Of a stretch of 64,000 nucleotides of DNA, positions 28,802-37,533 are shown piece after piece; position 1 is the first letter of the stretch; the number at the start of each line of letters is the position of its first letter. The notes under the pieces are model-generated. The model saw only the letters and a list, made by a program, of their open reading frames with translations. It did no database searches and was not told the origin of the DNA. This stretch comes from Allobosea caraganae (GTDB lineage: Bacteria > Pseudomonadota > Alphaproteobacteria > Rhizobiales > Beijerinckiaceae): positions 1 to 64,000 of the forward strand of contig NZ_QQTO01000023.1 in NCBI RefSeq assembly GCF_003351345.1, read 5' to 3'. A program made the position numbers and the translations under genes.

Positions 28802-29179
28802 TTACGCAGCCTTGGCTTCGGGCTGCCCAAGCGCACCCTTCACCGTCTCGACCACGGCAGCGAAAGCGGCTGCGTCGTCGATGGCCAGGGCCGAGAGGGT
28901 CTTGCGGTCGAGTTCGATGCCCGCCTTGGCGAGGCCGCCAATGAAGACCGAATAGGTCAGATCGTGCTCACGCACCGCCGCGTTGAGACGCTGGATCCAA
29001 AGAGCGCGGAACGAACGCTTCTTGTTCTTGCGGTCGCGGTAGGCGTACTGCATCGAGCGATCGACGGCCGCCTTGGCGGCGCGGATCGTGTTCTTGCGGC
29101 GGCCATAGAAGCCCTTGGCGGCCTTGAATGTCTTTTTGTGCTTGGCGTGGGACGTTACGCCCCGTTTCACGCGAGCCAT
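28802..29179 (-). CDS. rplT: 50S ribosomal protein L20
   Basis: 125 residues with the conserved L20 start [16 protein letters not shown] and [20 protein letters not shown]. It binds 23S rRNA early in 50S assembly. It lies 29 nt after rpmI in the same transcript. The C-terminal ~8 residues (GQPEAKAA) extend past the common end. In this window the two genes are 7.3 kb from infC, not next to it. Confidence 0.97.
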   Translation of the reverse strand: MARVKRGVTSHAKHKKTFKAAKGFYGRRKNTIRAAKAAVDRSMQYAYRDRKNKKRSFRALWIQRLNAAVREHDLTYSVFIGGLAKAGIELDRKTLSALAIDDAAAFAAVVETVKGALGQPEAKAA

Positions 29180-29208
29180 GTGATGATCTCCGGAAGGTTA
29201 AGAGGGCG

Positions 29209-29409
29209 TCAGCCGTTCGGCAGGAAGTACTTCTTCACGTTGGCGGCATCGCCCTCGAAAAGAACGTTCGTCCCGCGGTGATTGCGGAGCTGCTTGTTGG
29301 TCCGCTTGATCATGCCGTGACGCTTGCCGGCCTGGGCGTAGAGCACCTTGCCGGTTCCGGTGATCTTGAAGCGCTTCTTAGCGCTCGACTTCGTCTTGAT
29401 CTTGGGCAT
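29209..29409 (-). CDS. rpmI: 50S ribosomal protein L35
   Basis: 66 residues, very basic, with the L35 pattern [20 protein letters not shown] and [16 protein letters not shown]. The start has GAGGAG upstream. It is the first gene of the rpmI-rplT unit. The gap of ~290 nt to the aapJ-like gene on the other strand must hold its promoter and leader; I did not detect an L20-type autoregulatory structure. Confidence 0.97.
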   Translation of the reverse strand: MPKIKTKSSAKKRFKITGTGKVLYAQAGKRHGMIKRTNKQLRNHRGTNVLFEGDAANVKKYFLPNG

Positions 29410-29697
29410 TTCAGCTCCTCAAATGGTCGCGGACGCGCGAGATGCGCCGCTCAAGTTTTGCTTGCTGGAAGCAAAGTACGACCGCCACGGCAGCCCTTAT
29501 CAGCCGGGCGATCGAAGGCCGCGCGTATGACAGAAAAGCCCGGCCCTGACAAGTGCGTGCGCGCAAAGACGAAAATGCGCGGCGGATCGGCCCGCGGCGG
29601 TCATCTCGTCGCATGCCGCTGCGTCGGACGCAAAACGTTCACACCAACGTAACACTTCAGGATCATTGCCCGCCGCCTTCCTCCCGGAGACTTCAAC

Positions 29698-30729
29698 GTG
29701 AAACTTTCCCTCTTCAAGCTGGCAGCGGGCCTCGCGCTCGCGGCCCTCAGCGGCGTTCCCGCCTTCGCCCAGGGCCAGTCGACGCTCGACAAGATCAAGG
29801 CGCGCGGCCAGATCACCTGCGGCACCAGCGAAGGCGTGCCGGGCTTCTCGCTCCAGGACGCCAAGGGCGTCTGGCGCGGCTTCGACACCGATGTCTGCCG
29901 CGCGCTAGCCGCGGCCATCTTCAACGACCAGGACAAGGCGTCCTACCTGTCGCTGTCGAGCAAGAACCGGCTGGTCGCGCTGCAGTCCGGCGAGATCGAC
30001 GTTCTCGCCCGCACCACCACCTGGTCGCTCAGCCGCGACATCGGCCAGGGCATCGCCTTCACCGCCGTGAACTATTATGACGGCCAGGGCTTCATCGTTC
30101 GCAAGAAGCTGAACGTGAACACCGTCAAGGACCTGAACGGCGCCTCGATCTGCGTCGCGCAGGGCACGACGACCGAGCTCAACCTCGCCGACTACGGCCG
30201 CACCAACAACATCAAGTTCGAGACCGTCGCCTTCGCGACGCTGGAAGAGACGGTCGCCGCCTACGAGGCCGGCCGCTGCGATGCCTACACCACCGACCTC
30301 TCCTCGCTCGCCGGCACGCGCGGCAAGCTGCAGAAGCCGGAGGAGCACATCCTGCTCCAGGACGTCATCTCCAAGGAGCCGCTCGGCCCCTGGGTCCGCA
30401 AGAACGACCAGGCCTGGTTCGACCTCGTGCGCTGGACTGTCTTCGCGATGATCGATGCCGAAGAGCTCGGCGTCACCCAGGCCAATGTCGACGACATGAT
30501 CAAGAATTCGCAGAACCCGGAAGTGCGCCGCCTGCTCGGCGTCGAAAGCAAGTTCGGCGAGTCGCTCGGGCTGACCAACGACTGGGCCGTGCGCATCATC
30601 AAGGCCGTCGGCAATTACGGCGAGAGCTTCGACCGCCATTTCGGCCCGAAGTCGAGCAACAGCCAGCCGCGCGCCCTGAACCGCCTCTGGACCCAGGGCG
30701 GCATCCAGTACGCCCCGCCGGTGCGTTGA
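29698..30729 (+). CDS. Amino-acid ABC transporter periplasmic binding protein, AapJ-like
   Basis: 343 residues. Signal peptide (~1-25, ending AFAQ), then a solute-binding family 3 fold: LDKIKARGQITCGTSEGVPGF, GFDTDVCRALAAAIF, and RTTTWSLSRDIGQG. AapJ-like proteins bind general L-amino acids in the periplasm and feed an AapQMP permease. No permease or ATPase gene is nearby, so it either works with a distant complex or is an orphan. The start is GTG with GGAG upstream. Confidence 0.88.
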   Translation: MKLSLFKLAAGLALAALSGVPAFAQGQSTLDKIKARGQITCGTSEGVPGFSLQDAKGVWRGFDTDVCRALAAAIFNDQDKASYLSLSSKNRLVALQSGEIDVLARTTTWSLSRDIGQGIAFTAVNYYDGQGFIVRKKLNVNTVKDLNGASICVAQGTTTELNLADYGRTNNIKFETVAFATLEETVAAYEAGRCDAYTTDLSSLAGTRGKLQKPEEHILLQDVISKEPLGPWVRKNDQAWFDLVRWTVFAMIDAEELGVTQANVDDMIKNSQNPEVRRLLGVESKFGESLGLTNDWAVRIIKAVGNYGESFDRHFGPKSSNSQPRALNRLWTQGGIQYAPPVR

Positions 30730-31169
30730 TCGATCGATTGTGAGTTTGACTGGCGTGGCTGCCTAATGCGGTCACGCTGGTCAGCTCACACCAGCACCGC
30801 TCAAATAGATCTCTGGTCAGGGCTCTGCACCACCAGCCCTCCCCTTGCGGGAGGGTTTTCTATTGGACGACGACAGCCAAGGCGCTGCCGCGCTGCGAAT
30901 GTCCGTAATGGGTGGAGAGCAGACCGATTCAGGCTCGGCAGAAGACAGCAATGGCAACCCGAGTGCAGGCTCCTCGGGCCAACTAGCCTGGCGAAGTCTG
31001 AAACGAGCGCTCCATCGAGGTGCCGCGTTTAGCATCGGTCAGGTGGTCAAAATATCACTTAACAGCGCTTTCGTCAGTTGATCGGCAAAGGCTGCCAATT
31101 ATTTAGCTTCACCGCAATAGTTTCATGTGCAACGATTAGGTTGGTGACTCATCACCCTGGGAGGATATC
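30730..31169. other. Intergenic region between the aapJ-like and outer-membrane protein genes
   Basis: 440 nt, lower in GC than surrounding genes. Holds the terminator-like stem at 30837-30859 and otherwise no convincing gene; the last 60 nt include the GGGAGG ribosome site of the next gene. Confidence 0.5.
30837..30859 (+). terminator. Terminator-like stem after the aapJ-like gene
   Basis: Stem CCCTCCC / GGGAGGG with a 5-nt loop and TTTTC after it; about 110 nt past the stop. The bases resemble the GC-rich arms of the repeat at 22702-22866, so a repeat fragment acting as a terminator is likely. Confidence 0.5.
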
Positions 31170-31895
31170 ATGCGTTTCAGCCTTGTATCCACTGGCGTAC
31201 TTGCGACATGCTTGGCCTCCTCGGCGTTCGCGGCGGATCTTCCGAGCCGCGCGGCCCCGATCGTATATGCCCCCGTATTCACCTGGACTGGATTCTACGT
31301 CGGTCTCAATGCCGGCGTGGGCTGGGCCGGCTCGCGTGACGTCATCGTCACCGGACCGACGGCCGGCTCTTCTGGAATCCTCAGTGGGGGCGGCAGTGAC
31401 GGAGCGTTCGTCGGTGGCGGCCAGATCGGCTATAACTGGCAATCCGGCGCCATCGTCTACGGCCTCGAGACGGACATCCAATATGTCGACGCGGGCGGCG
31501 ACGTGTCGTGGGGGCCCTATACGTGGTGGGCCGGCAGGGGGAGTGGTGACGGCGCCTACTTCGGCACCGTCCGCGCCCGCATCGGCTACGCCATGGACCG
31601 GACCCTGATCTACATCACAGGTGGTCTGGCCTATGGCGGCCTGAACAACAACCCGCTGACCGGCGACACGACGAGCAATGTCGGCTGGACCATCGGCGGC
31701 GGCGTCGAGTACGCCTTCACCAACAACTGGACGATTAAGCTCGAAGGTCTCTACGTCGATCTCAGCGAGGGACGAAAGACCCGCGCCTTCTTCAACCCGG
31801 CGGGCGGCCTGCTTCCGGCCGGCACCTATACCGCGAGCACCGATAGCGGCAACGGCGCCGGACTCGTTCGGGTCGGCGTGAACTATAAGTTCTGA
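31170..31895 (+). CDS. Outer-membrane beta-barrel protein, Omp25/Omp31-like
   Basis: 241 residues. Signal peptide (1-21, ending AFAAD) and the family start ADLPSRAAPIVYAP followed by FTWTGFYVGLNAGVGW. Alternating hydrophobic strands and a C-terminal VRVGVNYKF end with the aromatic residue that BamA reads. Such barrels are abundant outer-membrane structural proteins in Hyphomicrobiales. GGGAGG precedes the ATG, and a strong terminator follows. No partner genes. Confidence 0.93.
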   Translation: MRFSLVSTGVLATCLASSAFAADLPSRAAPIVYAPVFTWTGFYVGLNAGVGWAGSRDVIVTGPTAGSSGILSGGGSDGAFVGGGQIGYNWQSGAIVYGLETDIQYVDAGGDVSWGPYTWWAGRGSGDGAYFGTVRARIGYAMDRTLIYITGGLAYGGLNNNPLTGDTTSNVGWTIGGGVEYAFTNNWTIKLEGLYVDLSEGRKTRAFFNPAGGLLPAGTYTASTDSGNGAGLVRVGVNYKF

Positions 31896-31916
31896 GCCGA
31901 ATAGTTTGGACCTCAG

Positions 31917-31945
31917 AGCAGCCCGGCGCGTAGCGCCGGGCTGCT
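31917..31945 (+). terminator. Terminator of the outer-membrane protein gene
   Basis: 13-bp perfect stem AGCAGCCCGGCGC / GCGCCGGGCTGCT with loop GTA, then TTCTGTT. It starts 21 nt past the stop codon. Confidence 0.85.
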
Positions 31946-31988
31946 TCTGTTCGTGCGACGGTGTTGGCTCGGCTTGTTTGAGCTGCCG

Positions 31989-32186
31989 TCATCCAGACAA
32001 GAGGCTCCGAGCAAGCGCGATCGATCCCCAAAGCAAGATCGATATCGGAGCGCCCCATAGGAGTCCTCGGAAGAACCAGTCGTCATCGTTTGCCGCAGGC
32101 CGGCGCGACTTGTGATTCCAAAAGCTTGTTCGAGAAGCAGTGTTCGATAATTCGTGAGGCGATCCGATTTGTTTTGAACGCGCCAT
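31989..32186 (-). CDS. Possible small single-pass membrane protein
   Basis: 65 residues with a polar N-terminus, NDDDWFFRGLLWG, and one hydrophobic segment near the C-terminus (WGAPISILLWGSIALARSLL). The start has AAGG about 5 nt upstream. Small proteins with this DDWFFRGLL-type layout are common in alphaproteobacteria, hence a cautious call. It lies in a 577-nt gap between the outer-membrane barrel gene and the CheW-domain gene; the rest of that gap shows nothing clear. Confidence 0.45.
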   Translation of the reverse strand: MARSKQIGSPHELSNTASRTSFWNHKSRRPAANDDDWFFRGLLWGAPISILLWGSIALARSLLSG

Positions 32187-32472
32187 GGCCTTAGCCCTTC
32201 AGCAACCCGAGAGAATATGATCGGCGTAGCAAGGCTCAAAGTCCGGGCCCGGCGAAAGCAGGCTTCAAAAGCCTGTAATCGGCGGCAGGAGGATTTAGAC
32301 ACAGGCAAAATGTCTCGTCGATGTGATTTGAGCGACCCGGCGGGAATGGGGCTGAGCTGACGAAGTCAGCAGCGGTCAGCGAGAGGCCCCGGCCGACTGC
32401 TCGAACTGGTCACAAGCCGCCATTGCAAAAGGTAGCCAAGGGTCGTGAGTTGACTGTCCCAGCCAGGCTTTT

Positions 32473-35031
32473 TCATTCCGCCGCCTGCGCGCGAAAGGGG
32501 GTCCGACCGAGGACGTCGAGGCCGAGCCGGTCGACGTCGAGCAGCATCAGCATGCCCTCGCCGCTGCCGGCATTGCCGACGACGCCGGTCGCCGGCACGT
32601 CGTCGCGGGAGGTCAGCTCCCTGATCGGCATGATGTCGGATTGCTGCACCGCCGGGATCGTGCCGAGCGTGTCGACCAGCAGGCCGAGCAGGCTGCCGGC
32701 CGAGCGGACGATGACGATCTGCTGGTCCTCGCGCGGGCCGCCGCTGATCCCGAGCCGCGTCTCCAGCCTGAGCACCGGCACCGGCGCGCCCTTGTAGAGC
32801 TTGTAGCCCGCGAAGATGGTGCCCGCGAGCGTCGCTGCCGCCGGCTTCATGTCGACGGCGTCCACCGCCTCGACCACGTCGCGCGCGGGCACGCCGAGCC
32901 AGTGCCGGGCGATGTGGAAAGTGGCGATCTCCGTCTCCGGGCCGCGCTCGCCGGATTTGCGGGCGAGCGTCGCGGCATTCGCGGCGGCCGGCACGGCGAC
33001 GCGCCCCTCCGTGACCGCGCCCAGCGGCACGGCGCAAACCGCGATGACGTCGGAGCGGTAGCCGTCCTGCGTCTTGTACTCGCGGTAGCCCTGCGAGATC
33101 ACCGCGCCGATGGCATAGTAGCGACCCTCGAAGGCGATGATCCGCGACAGGTCCTGCTTGGGCGCGACGCTGCCGAGATCGATCGCGAGATCGCAAACCG
33201 AGCCGATGACGAAGCGCTGCGAGGTCGAGGCGATGACCTTGCCGGCCTCGTCGAGGAAGAGCGCGAAGGCACCCGTGAGCGGTCGGCCAGCGGCATCCGC
33301 CGGCAGGGCGTCGTGCAGCATCGCGTCGAATTGCGGGGTGGAATCGAAGACGATGGCGACGCCGCCGAGCGGCCTGCCGTTCCGGCCGGAAATGCCGGCG
33401 GCGTAGATATAGGTCGCGGCCTCGCCGTAGAGCGCAGTCGGCTCGAAGCGCGAGACGGCATAGTCCTGGGTCGAGCGCAGCGACAGGGCCCGCGAGACCC
33501 ATTCGCCGTCGAGCGCGGTGCCAAGCAAATGCTCCTGCCCGGGCTGCGAGACCGCGACGACGCGGCCGGCGGCGTCGAACAGGATCAGGTTGCTGTAGAC
33601 CGTGTAGAGCGCGTTGATCGACGCGAGCACGCTGGCGCAGGAGCGGAAACCCTCCGGTGAGGGCTCCGCCAGCGCCTTGGCGAAGGTCGCATCCAGCGCC
33701 CACCAGCGGCCGTCATTGGCGCGCTCGTAGAGATTGCGGTCCATCACGTCGATGGCGAAGGCGGCGTGCGAGCGGCATTTCTCCAGGATCGCCGCGATCA
33801 CCGTGCGGTAGAGATCGCCGATCGAGGCATCGAAGACGGCTTGCGTCTTGCGGCCGGCATTCGAGACCTCCGAGAGCAGGAGCTTCGAGAAGGCGACGTT
33901 GGCCTCGGTCGAATCCGTCTGCTTGATCCAGCCGTTCCAGACGGAGCGGTTGAGGTCGCGCTGGATCACGCCGGCCTTGCGCGAGACGATGCGCAGCTCG
34001 TCGGAGAACAGGGCGGGATCGCCGGTGACGGAATCGAGCAGGCCGGCATCGACGCCGTCGACGACCTGCCCCTCCTCGCGCTCGAAGGCGGCCTCTAGCG
34101 GCAGCAGGCCGATGCAGCTCCAGCCCGGCCCGAGATAGCCCTGATAGCCGGCGGCCTCGCAGGCGACCGCGAGATATTGCCGGCCGCCCAGCCGCAGCGG
34201 CTTGTCCGAAGGGCGCAGCGCACTCGGCGGCAGCTTCAATCCGGCGGGCGCCTGGATCGGGCAGGAGCTGGCGATGATCGTGCCGTCCGGGCTGGCGCAG
34301 GCGAGCACCGTCCAGTCGTCGGGCGCGATCAGGTTGCCGAAGATGCCCTCCATCTCGTCGGCAAGGCGGAAGACCAGGATGAGGACGCCGAGCGGGCGCT
34401 GGCCGGGACGCTCGACCCGCCAAGCATAGACCAGTCGCTTCTCGTCCGAGACGATGTCGAGCGGGCCGAAATGCTCGACATAGGCCGCCTCGCTGGCCAT
34501 GACCTCGGCGAGGATGGCGTGATGGCTCGCGGATTTCGCATGCGGCTCGAGCCGGGCGCGGACCTCGCCCTCGCGGTCGAGCAGGATGATGTCGGAATAG
34601 ACCGAGTATTTCGCGACATATTCGCGGAAGCGGGCCTCCAGCGCGGCGCGGGCGCCGGCATCCTCCGTATCAGCCTCCAGCAGATCGCGGATATGCCCGT
34701 CGGCGGAGAGGAAGCCGATATCGGCGGTGCGCTCGAACAGGTTGCGCACGAGGATGTTGATGCCGTTCTGCGCCTTGGTCCTGAGATCGGCCAGCGCCTT
34801 GCGGTGCGTCTCGATGGCGAGGTGGTGCAGCAGCGCCGTGCTGAGCTCGCCGAAGGCGGCGCGGGTGCCAGCCATCTCGGTGGCGTTGCCCGAGAGTTCG
34901 CCGAGCAGGCTCAGCGTGTCCCAGGAGGCCTGGAGGCGGCCGAGCTCCTCGCGATAGGCCGCGATCGCATGCATGTGACGCCCAAGACCCGACAGCGACG
35001 GATCGGCGTCGAAACCCTTGCTGGCACTCAC
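32473..35031 (-). CDS. Soluble CheW-domain protein with a long duplicated sensor-like region
   Basis: 853 residues from a GTG with CCGGAG 7 nt upstream; earlier starts (35082, 35277) add low-complexity sequence. No membrane segment. The body holds two similar ~330-residue blocks, each with an (F/Y)ER(T/A)-type helix, YSxYS(D/N)(I/L)ILxD, a YAWRVER/IYAAGISG pattern and GRxxA-type core (compare residues ~95-345 and ~480-690), which resemble Cache-like folds but facing the cytosol. The C-terminal ~150 residues (from ~690) are a CheW domain (GVPARDVVEAVD, FAGYKLYKGAPVPVL, LLGLLVDTLG). It likely ties a ligand or redox signal to a chemotaxis array. Family name uncertain. Confidence 0.75.
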   Translation of the reverse strand: MSASKGFDADPSLSGLGRHMHAIAAYREELGRLQASWDTLSLLGELSGNATEMAGTRAAFGELSTALLHHLAIETHRKALADLRTKAQNGINILVRNLFERTADIGFLSADGHIRDLLEADTEDAGARAALEARFREYVAKYSVYSDIILLDREGEVRARLEPHAKSASHHAILAEVMASEAAYVEHFGPLDIVSDEKRLVYAWRVERPGQRPLGVLILVFRLADEMEGIFGNLIAPDDWTVLACASPDGTIIASSCPIQAPAGLKLPPSALRPSDKPLRLGGRQYLAVACEAAGYQGYLGPGWSCIGLLPLEAAFEREEGQVVDGVDAGLLDSVTGDPALFSDELRIVSRKAGVIQRDLNRSVWNGWIKQTDSTEANVAFSKLLLSEVSNAGRKTQAVFDASIGDLYRTVIAAILEKCRSHAAFAIDVMDRNLYERANDGRWWALDATFAKALAEPSPEGFRSCASVLASINALYTVYSNLILFDAAGRVVAVSQPGQEHLLGTALDGEWVSRALSLRSTQDYAVSRFEPTALYGEAATYIYAAGISGRNGRPLGGVAIVFDSTPQFDAMLHDALPADAAGRPLTGAFALFLDEAGKVIASTSQRFVIGSVCDLAIDLGSVAPKQDLSRIIAFEGRYYAIGAVISQGYREYKTQDGYRSDVIAVCAVPLGAVTEGRVAVPAAANAATLARKSGERGPETEIATFHIARHWLGVPARDVVEAVDAVDMKPAAATLAGTIFAGYKLYKGAPVPVLRLETRLGISGGPREDQQIVIVRSAGSLLGLLVDTLGTIPAVQQSDIMPIRELTSRDDVPATGVVGNAGSGEGMLMLLDVDRLGLDVLGRTPFRAQAAE

Positions 35032-35118
35032 CTTCAGTCTCCGGCCGGACCAGCCATGCCGTAACGATTCGGCGGCCCGCATGTTGGCGGAGTCTAATCC
35101 GCGCACGGCCTGATTCGC

Positions 35119-35137
35119 ATCTTCCCTACGGGAAGAT
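35119..35137. promoter_or_regulatory. Palindrome in the divergent promoter region
   Basis: 8-bp perfect arms ATCTTCCC / GGGAAGAT with a 3-nt centre, between the divergent CheW-domain gene and the GYD gene. It could be an operator or a simple hairpin; no matching regulator is known. Confidence 0.35.
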
Positions 35138-35300
35138 TGTGCTGATTTGCTAGGCACTTCGCATGATTCGGAGCAGGCGCGAACTGTGCTAGAGTCATAG
35201 TCGGCCCAAGGATGGCCCCGAGCCGCCCGAGCGCCCGTCCAGGCCAAGGGAGATCTTTGCCAAGCATTTCCATTCAAGGCGGCCCTTACCGGAGGACGCC

Positions 35301-35594
35301 ATGACGACCTACATCATGCTGGCCAACTGGACCGAGCAAGGCGCGCATAACGTCAAAGCCTCGCCGACGCGCCTCGATGCCGCGAGGGAGTTGCTCAGGG
35401 GCATGGGCGGCGACTTCAAGCTGTTCTTCATGACCATGGGCCGATACGACATGGTCGCCGTCTACGAGGCGCCGGACGATGCCGTCGCCGCGCGCTTCAA
35501 CCTGCAGCTGGCAATGCAGGGCAGCATCCGGACGCAAACCCTCAAGGCCTTCCCCGAGGCGGCCTATCGCGAGATCATCCGCTCGGTCAGCTAG
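35301..35594 (+). CDS. GYD domain protein
   Basis: 97 residues. The family core MGRYDMVAVYEAPDD and the MLANWTEQG start are present. GYD proteins fold like ferredoxin-type dimers and are of unknown function; many sit beside small-molecule or metal-handling genes. The ribosome site CCGGAGG is good. Divergently placed from the CheW-domain gene. Confidence 0.85.
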   Translation: MTTYIMLANWTEQGAHNVKASPTRLDAARELLRGMGGDFKLFFMTMGRYDMVAVYEAPDDAVAARFNLQLAMQGSIRTQTLKAFPEAAYREIIRSVS

Positions 35595-35624
35595 CGGTCG
35601 CTGCGATTTGCCAGAATTAGCCAC

Positions 35625-35731
35625 CGTCATCCCGGACGGAGCGAAGCGGAGCTCCGGGATCCATCATAGAGCGCCGGGGTCCTATGATGGATCCCGGAGC
35701 GGCGCCGCTGCGCGGCTTGTCCGGGATGACG
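35625..35731. repeat. Palindromic element, CGTCATCCCGGAC family, copy 1
   Basis: Arms CGTCATCCCGGAC / GTCCGGGATGACG enclose inner complementary blocks including GGGATCCATCATAG / CTATGATGGATCCC. The same family is at 49222-49331. It lies between the GYD and class II aldolase genes, tail to tail. Confidence 0.9.
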
Positions 35732-35783
35732 CGAAGAGATTGCCGCATCATCGTAGCATGCTCTGACGCTCGGCTCAGACCGC

Positions 35784-36515
35784 TCAGACGCCTTCCATCC
35801 GCACCAGCGCCTCAAAGTGCTTTTCGGCCTGATAGACCAGCACCTGGCGCCATTCGCGCGCGGTCGCGTCGATTTCGGGCTGCGGGATCAGCTTCAGCGG
35901 CTTGCCGGTCGACATCGCCAGGACCTGCTGCTTGCAGGCCCGCTCCAGGAAATACAGATCGTCGAAGGCGACCGCGACCGAGGGGCCGCCGATGGTGACG
36001 CCGTGATGGGCCAGGAAGGTGATGTCGGCGGAGGTGTCGGCCTTGTTGGCGGCGACGATCGCCTCGCCCTCGGCCTCGTCCAGCGCCAGCCCGCCGAAAT
36101 GGTCCTGGTACATGGTGCGGCCGTGGAAGCGGCAGGCGGTCTGGTGCGCCACCTCCAGCCGGCCGCCCTCGACCATGGTCAGTGCGGTGGCATAGGGCAT
36201 GTGGACGTGCAGCACCGCGACATGGCGCGGGTTGGCCTTGTGAGCGGCGATGTGGATGTTGCGGGCGGTGGCCTCGACCTCGCCCTCCCCTTCCAGCACC
36301 TGGCCCTTGTCGTCGATCAGCAGCAGGTCGGAGGGGCGCATCTCGGCCCAGTGCACGCCATAGGGGTTGATCAGGTAGCGCGGCTTGCCGTCGGCGCCAT
36401 CAGCGAGCGCAACGGAGAAATGATTGCAGATGCCCTCGTTGAGCTCGTATTTCGCGGCGAGGCGCAAGGCGGCGGCGAGGTTGCGGCGCTGGTTGGTGAT
36501 GCTGGGCTGGGACAT
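35784..36515 (-). CDS. Class II aldolase/adducin-family protein
   Basis: 243 residues. Zn-ligand histidines are in VLHVHMPYAT and AHHGVTIGGP; GICNHFSVALADG carries the family's N-terminal NHFS motif. Related proteins include fuculose-phosphate aldolase and ribulose-phosphate epimerase relatives; adducin-like members without known reaction are common, so the substrate is unknown. The chosen ATG (MSQPSITNQRRN) has GAGG upstream; the frame runs upstream to 36629. Confidence 0.88.
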   Translation of the reverse strand: MSQPSITNQRRNLAAALRLAAKYELNEGICNHFSVALADGADGKPRYLINPYGVHWAEMRPSDLLLIDDKGQVLEGEGEVEATARNIHIAAHKANPRHVAVLHVHMPYATALTMVEGGRLEVAHQTACRFHGRTMYQDHFGGLALDEAEGEAIVAANKADTSADITFLAHHGVTIGGPSVAVAFDDLYFLERACKQQVLAMSTGKPLKLIPQPEIDATAREWRQVLVYQAEKHFEALVRMEGV

Positions 36516-36590
36516 GGCGGCAACCTCATGACGAACGGGCAAGGCCGGATCGAAGCATCGCAACGCCAGACATGACAAGGCCCGGCCAGA

Positions 36591-36647
36591 GACGAATTTT
36601 GACTTCAGATGAGTCACTGGATGACTCATCTGAAGTCAAAATTCGTC
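36591..36647. repeat. Perfect 26-bp inverted repeat
   Basis: Arms 36591-36616 and 36622-36647 are exact complements with a 5-nt centre (CTGGA); the arm begins GACGAATTTTGACTTCAG. It lies in the infC-aldolase gap, 76 nt before the aldolase start codon and immediately before the dispersed palindrome at 36663. It is too AT-rich and too long to be a standard terminator, and lacks a T-run. Confidence 0.85.
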
Positions 36648-36662
36648 TTTCACCAATGAGTT

Positions 36663-36713
36663 AGAGCATGATGTCGTCCGAAAACCGCTTCGCACTTTTC
36701 GGCATCATGCTCT
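36663..36713. repeat. Dispersed palindromic element, copy 4
   Basis: 11-bp arms AGAGCATGATG / CATCATGCTCT, with inner CCGAAAACCGC and GCACTTTTCGG. Same family as 17103, 27663 and, more loosely, 5668. Confidence 0.9.
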
Positions 36714-36756
36714 GGCCGGGCCTGAAGCCAATCGCATGACGGCGATCAGGCGTTCG

Positions 36757-37299
36757 TCATTTAGGGGCGAGCACCATCACCATCTGGCGGCCTTCGAGCT
36801 GCCAGTCGCTCTCGACCTTGGCGACTTCGACCAGATCGACCTTGACCCGCTCGAGCACCTTCACGCCGAGATCCTGGTGAGCCATCTCGCGGCCGCGGAA
36901 GCGCAGGGTCACCTTGACCTTGTCGCCTTCCTCGAAGAAGCCGTGCATGGCCTTCATCTTGACGTCGTAATCGTGCTTGTCGATGCCGGGGCGGAGCTTG
37001 ATCTCCTTGATCTCGATGGTGCGCTGCTTCTTGCGCGCCTCGGCAGCCTTCTTCTGCTCCAGAAAGCGGAAGCGGCCGTAATCGAGAATCTTGCAGACCG
37101 GAGGCACTGAGTTGGGGGCGATCTCGACCAGGTCGAGTCCGGCATCCTCGGCAATCTTCAATGCCTCGAAGAACGACACCACGCCGCGGTTGGCGCCGGT
37201 ATCGTCGATAAGCTGAACGTCGCGGACGCCACGAATGTCACGGTTGGCTCGTGGGCCGTCTTTGGTCGGGGTTGGGGCAGCGCGGAAGGGACGACGAAT
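36757..37299 (-). CDS. infC: Translation initiation factor IF-3, AUU start
   Basis: 180 residues if initiation is at the ATT codon at 37299-37297. The first ATG-like start (GTG at 37182) would drop the family's N-terminal domain. From the ATT, the protein begins (M)[20 protein letters not shown], which matches alphaproteobacterial IF-3. Both domains follow: IF3-N to ~85 and IF3-C ([17 protein letters not shown]). AGGAGA stands 8 nt before the ATT. The rare AUU start is the known basis of infC autoregulation in enteric bacteria. In this genome infC is 7.3 kb from rpmI-rplT. Confidence 0.93.
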   Translation of the reverse strand: MRRPFRAAPTPTKDGPRANRDIRGVRDVQLIDDTGANRGVVSFFEALKIAEDAGLDLVEIAPNSVPPVCKILDYGRFRFLEQKKAAEARKKQRTIEIKEIKLRPGIDKHDYDVKMKAMHGFFEEGDKVKVTLRFRGREMAHQDLGVKVLERVKVDLVEVAKVESDWQLEGRQMVMVLAPK

Positions 37300-37313
37300 G
37301 GCAGTATTCTCCT
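37297..37313 (-). promoter_or_regulatory. infC ribosome site and AUU initiation codon
   Basis: Shine-Dalgarno AGGAGA (37308-37313) followed by an 8-nt spacer and ATT (37299-37297). The AUU start is the discriminated codon that lets IF-3 repress its own synthesis in the known E. coli model. Confidence 0.85.
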
Positions 37314-37533
37314 GTGGTTTGGCGCTCTACGCGCCGGAGTGCAGACACATTGCATAAAGTCGGGCGTTGTCAATGGATGACAACAGCTCTCAGCGCCTGT
37401 TTGCTACTTCGCTGGCGCGAAATGGCTGGCGCGGCCGTCGAGAACCGACGCTGAACGTACCTTGGCACGTGAGCGCCGGAAGCGCAGCTAGCCGCGTCAG
37501 ACGGCCTCGGCAGTAGAAGTATCAAACAGGCTC

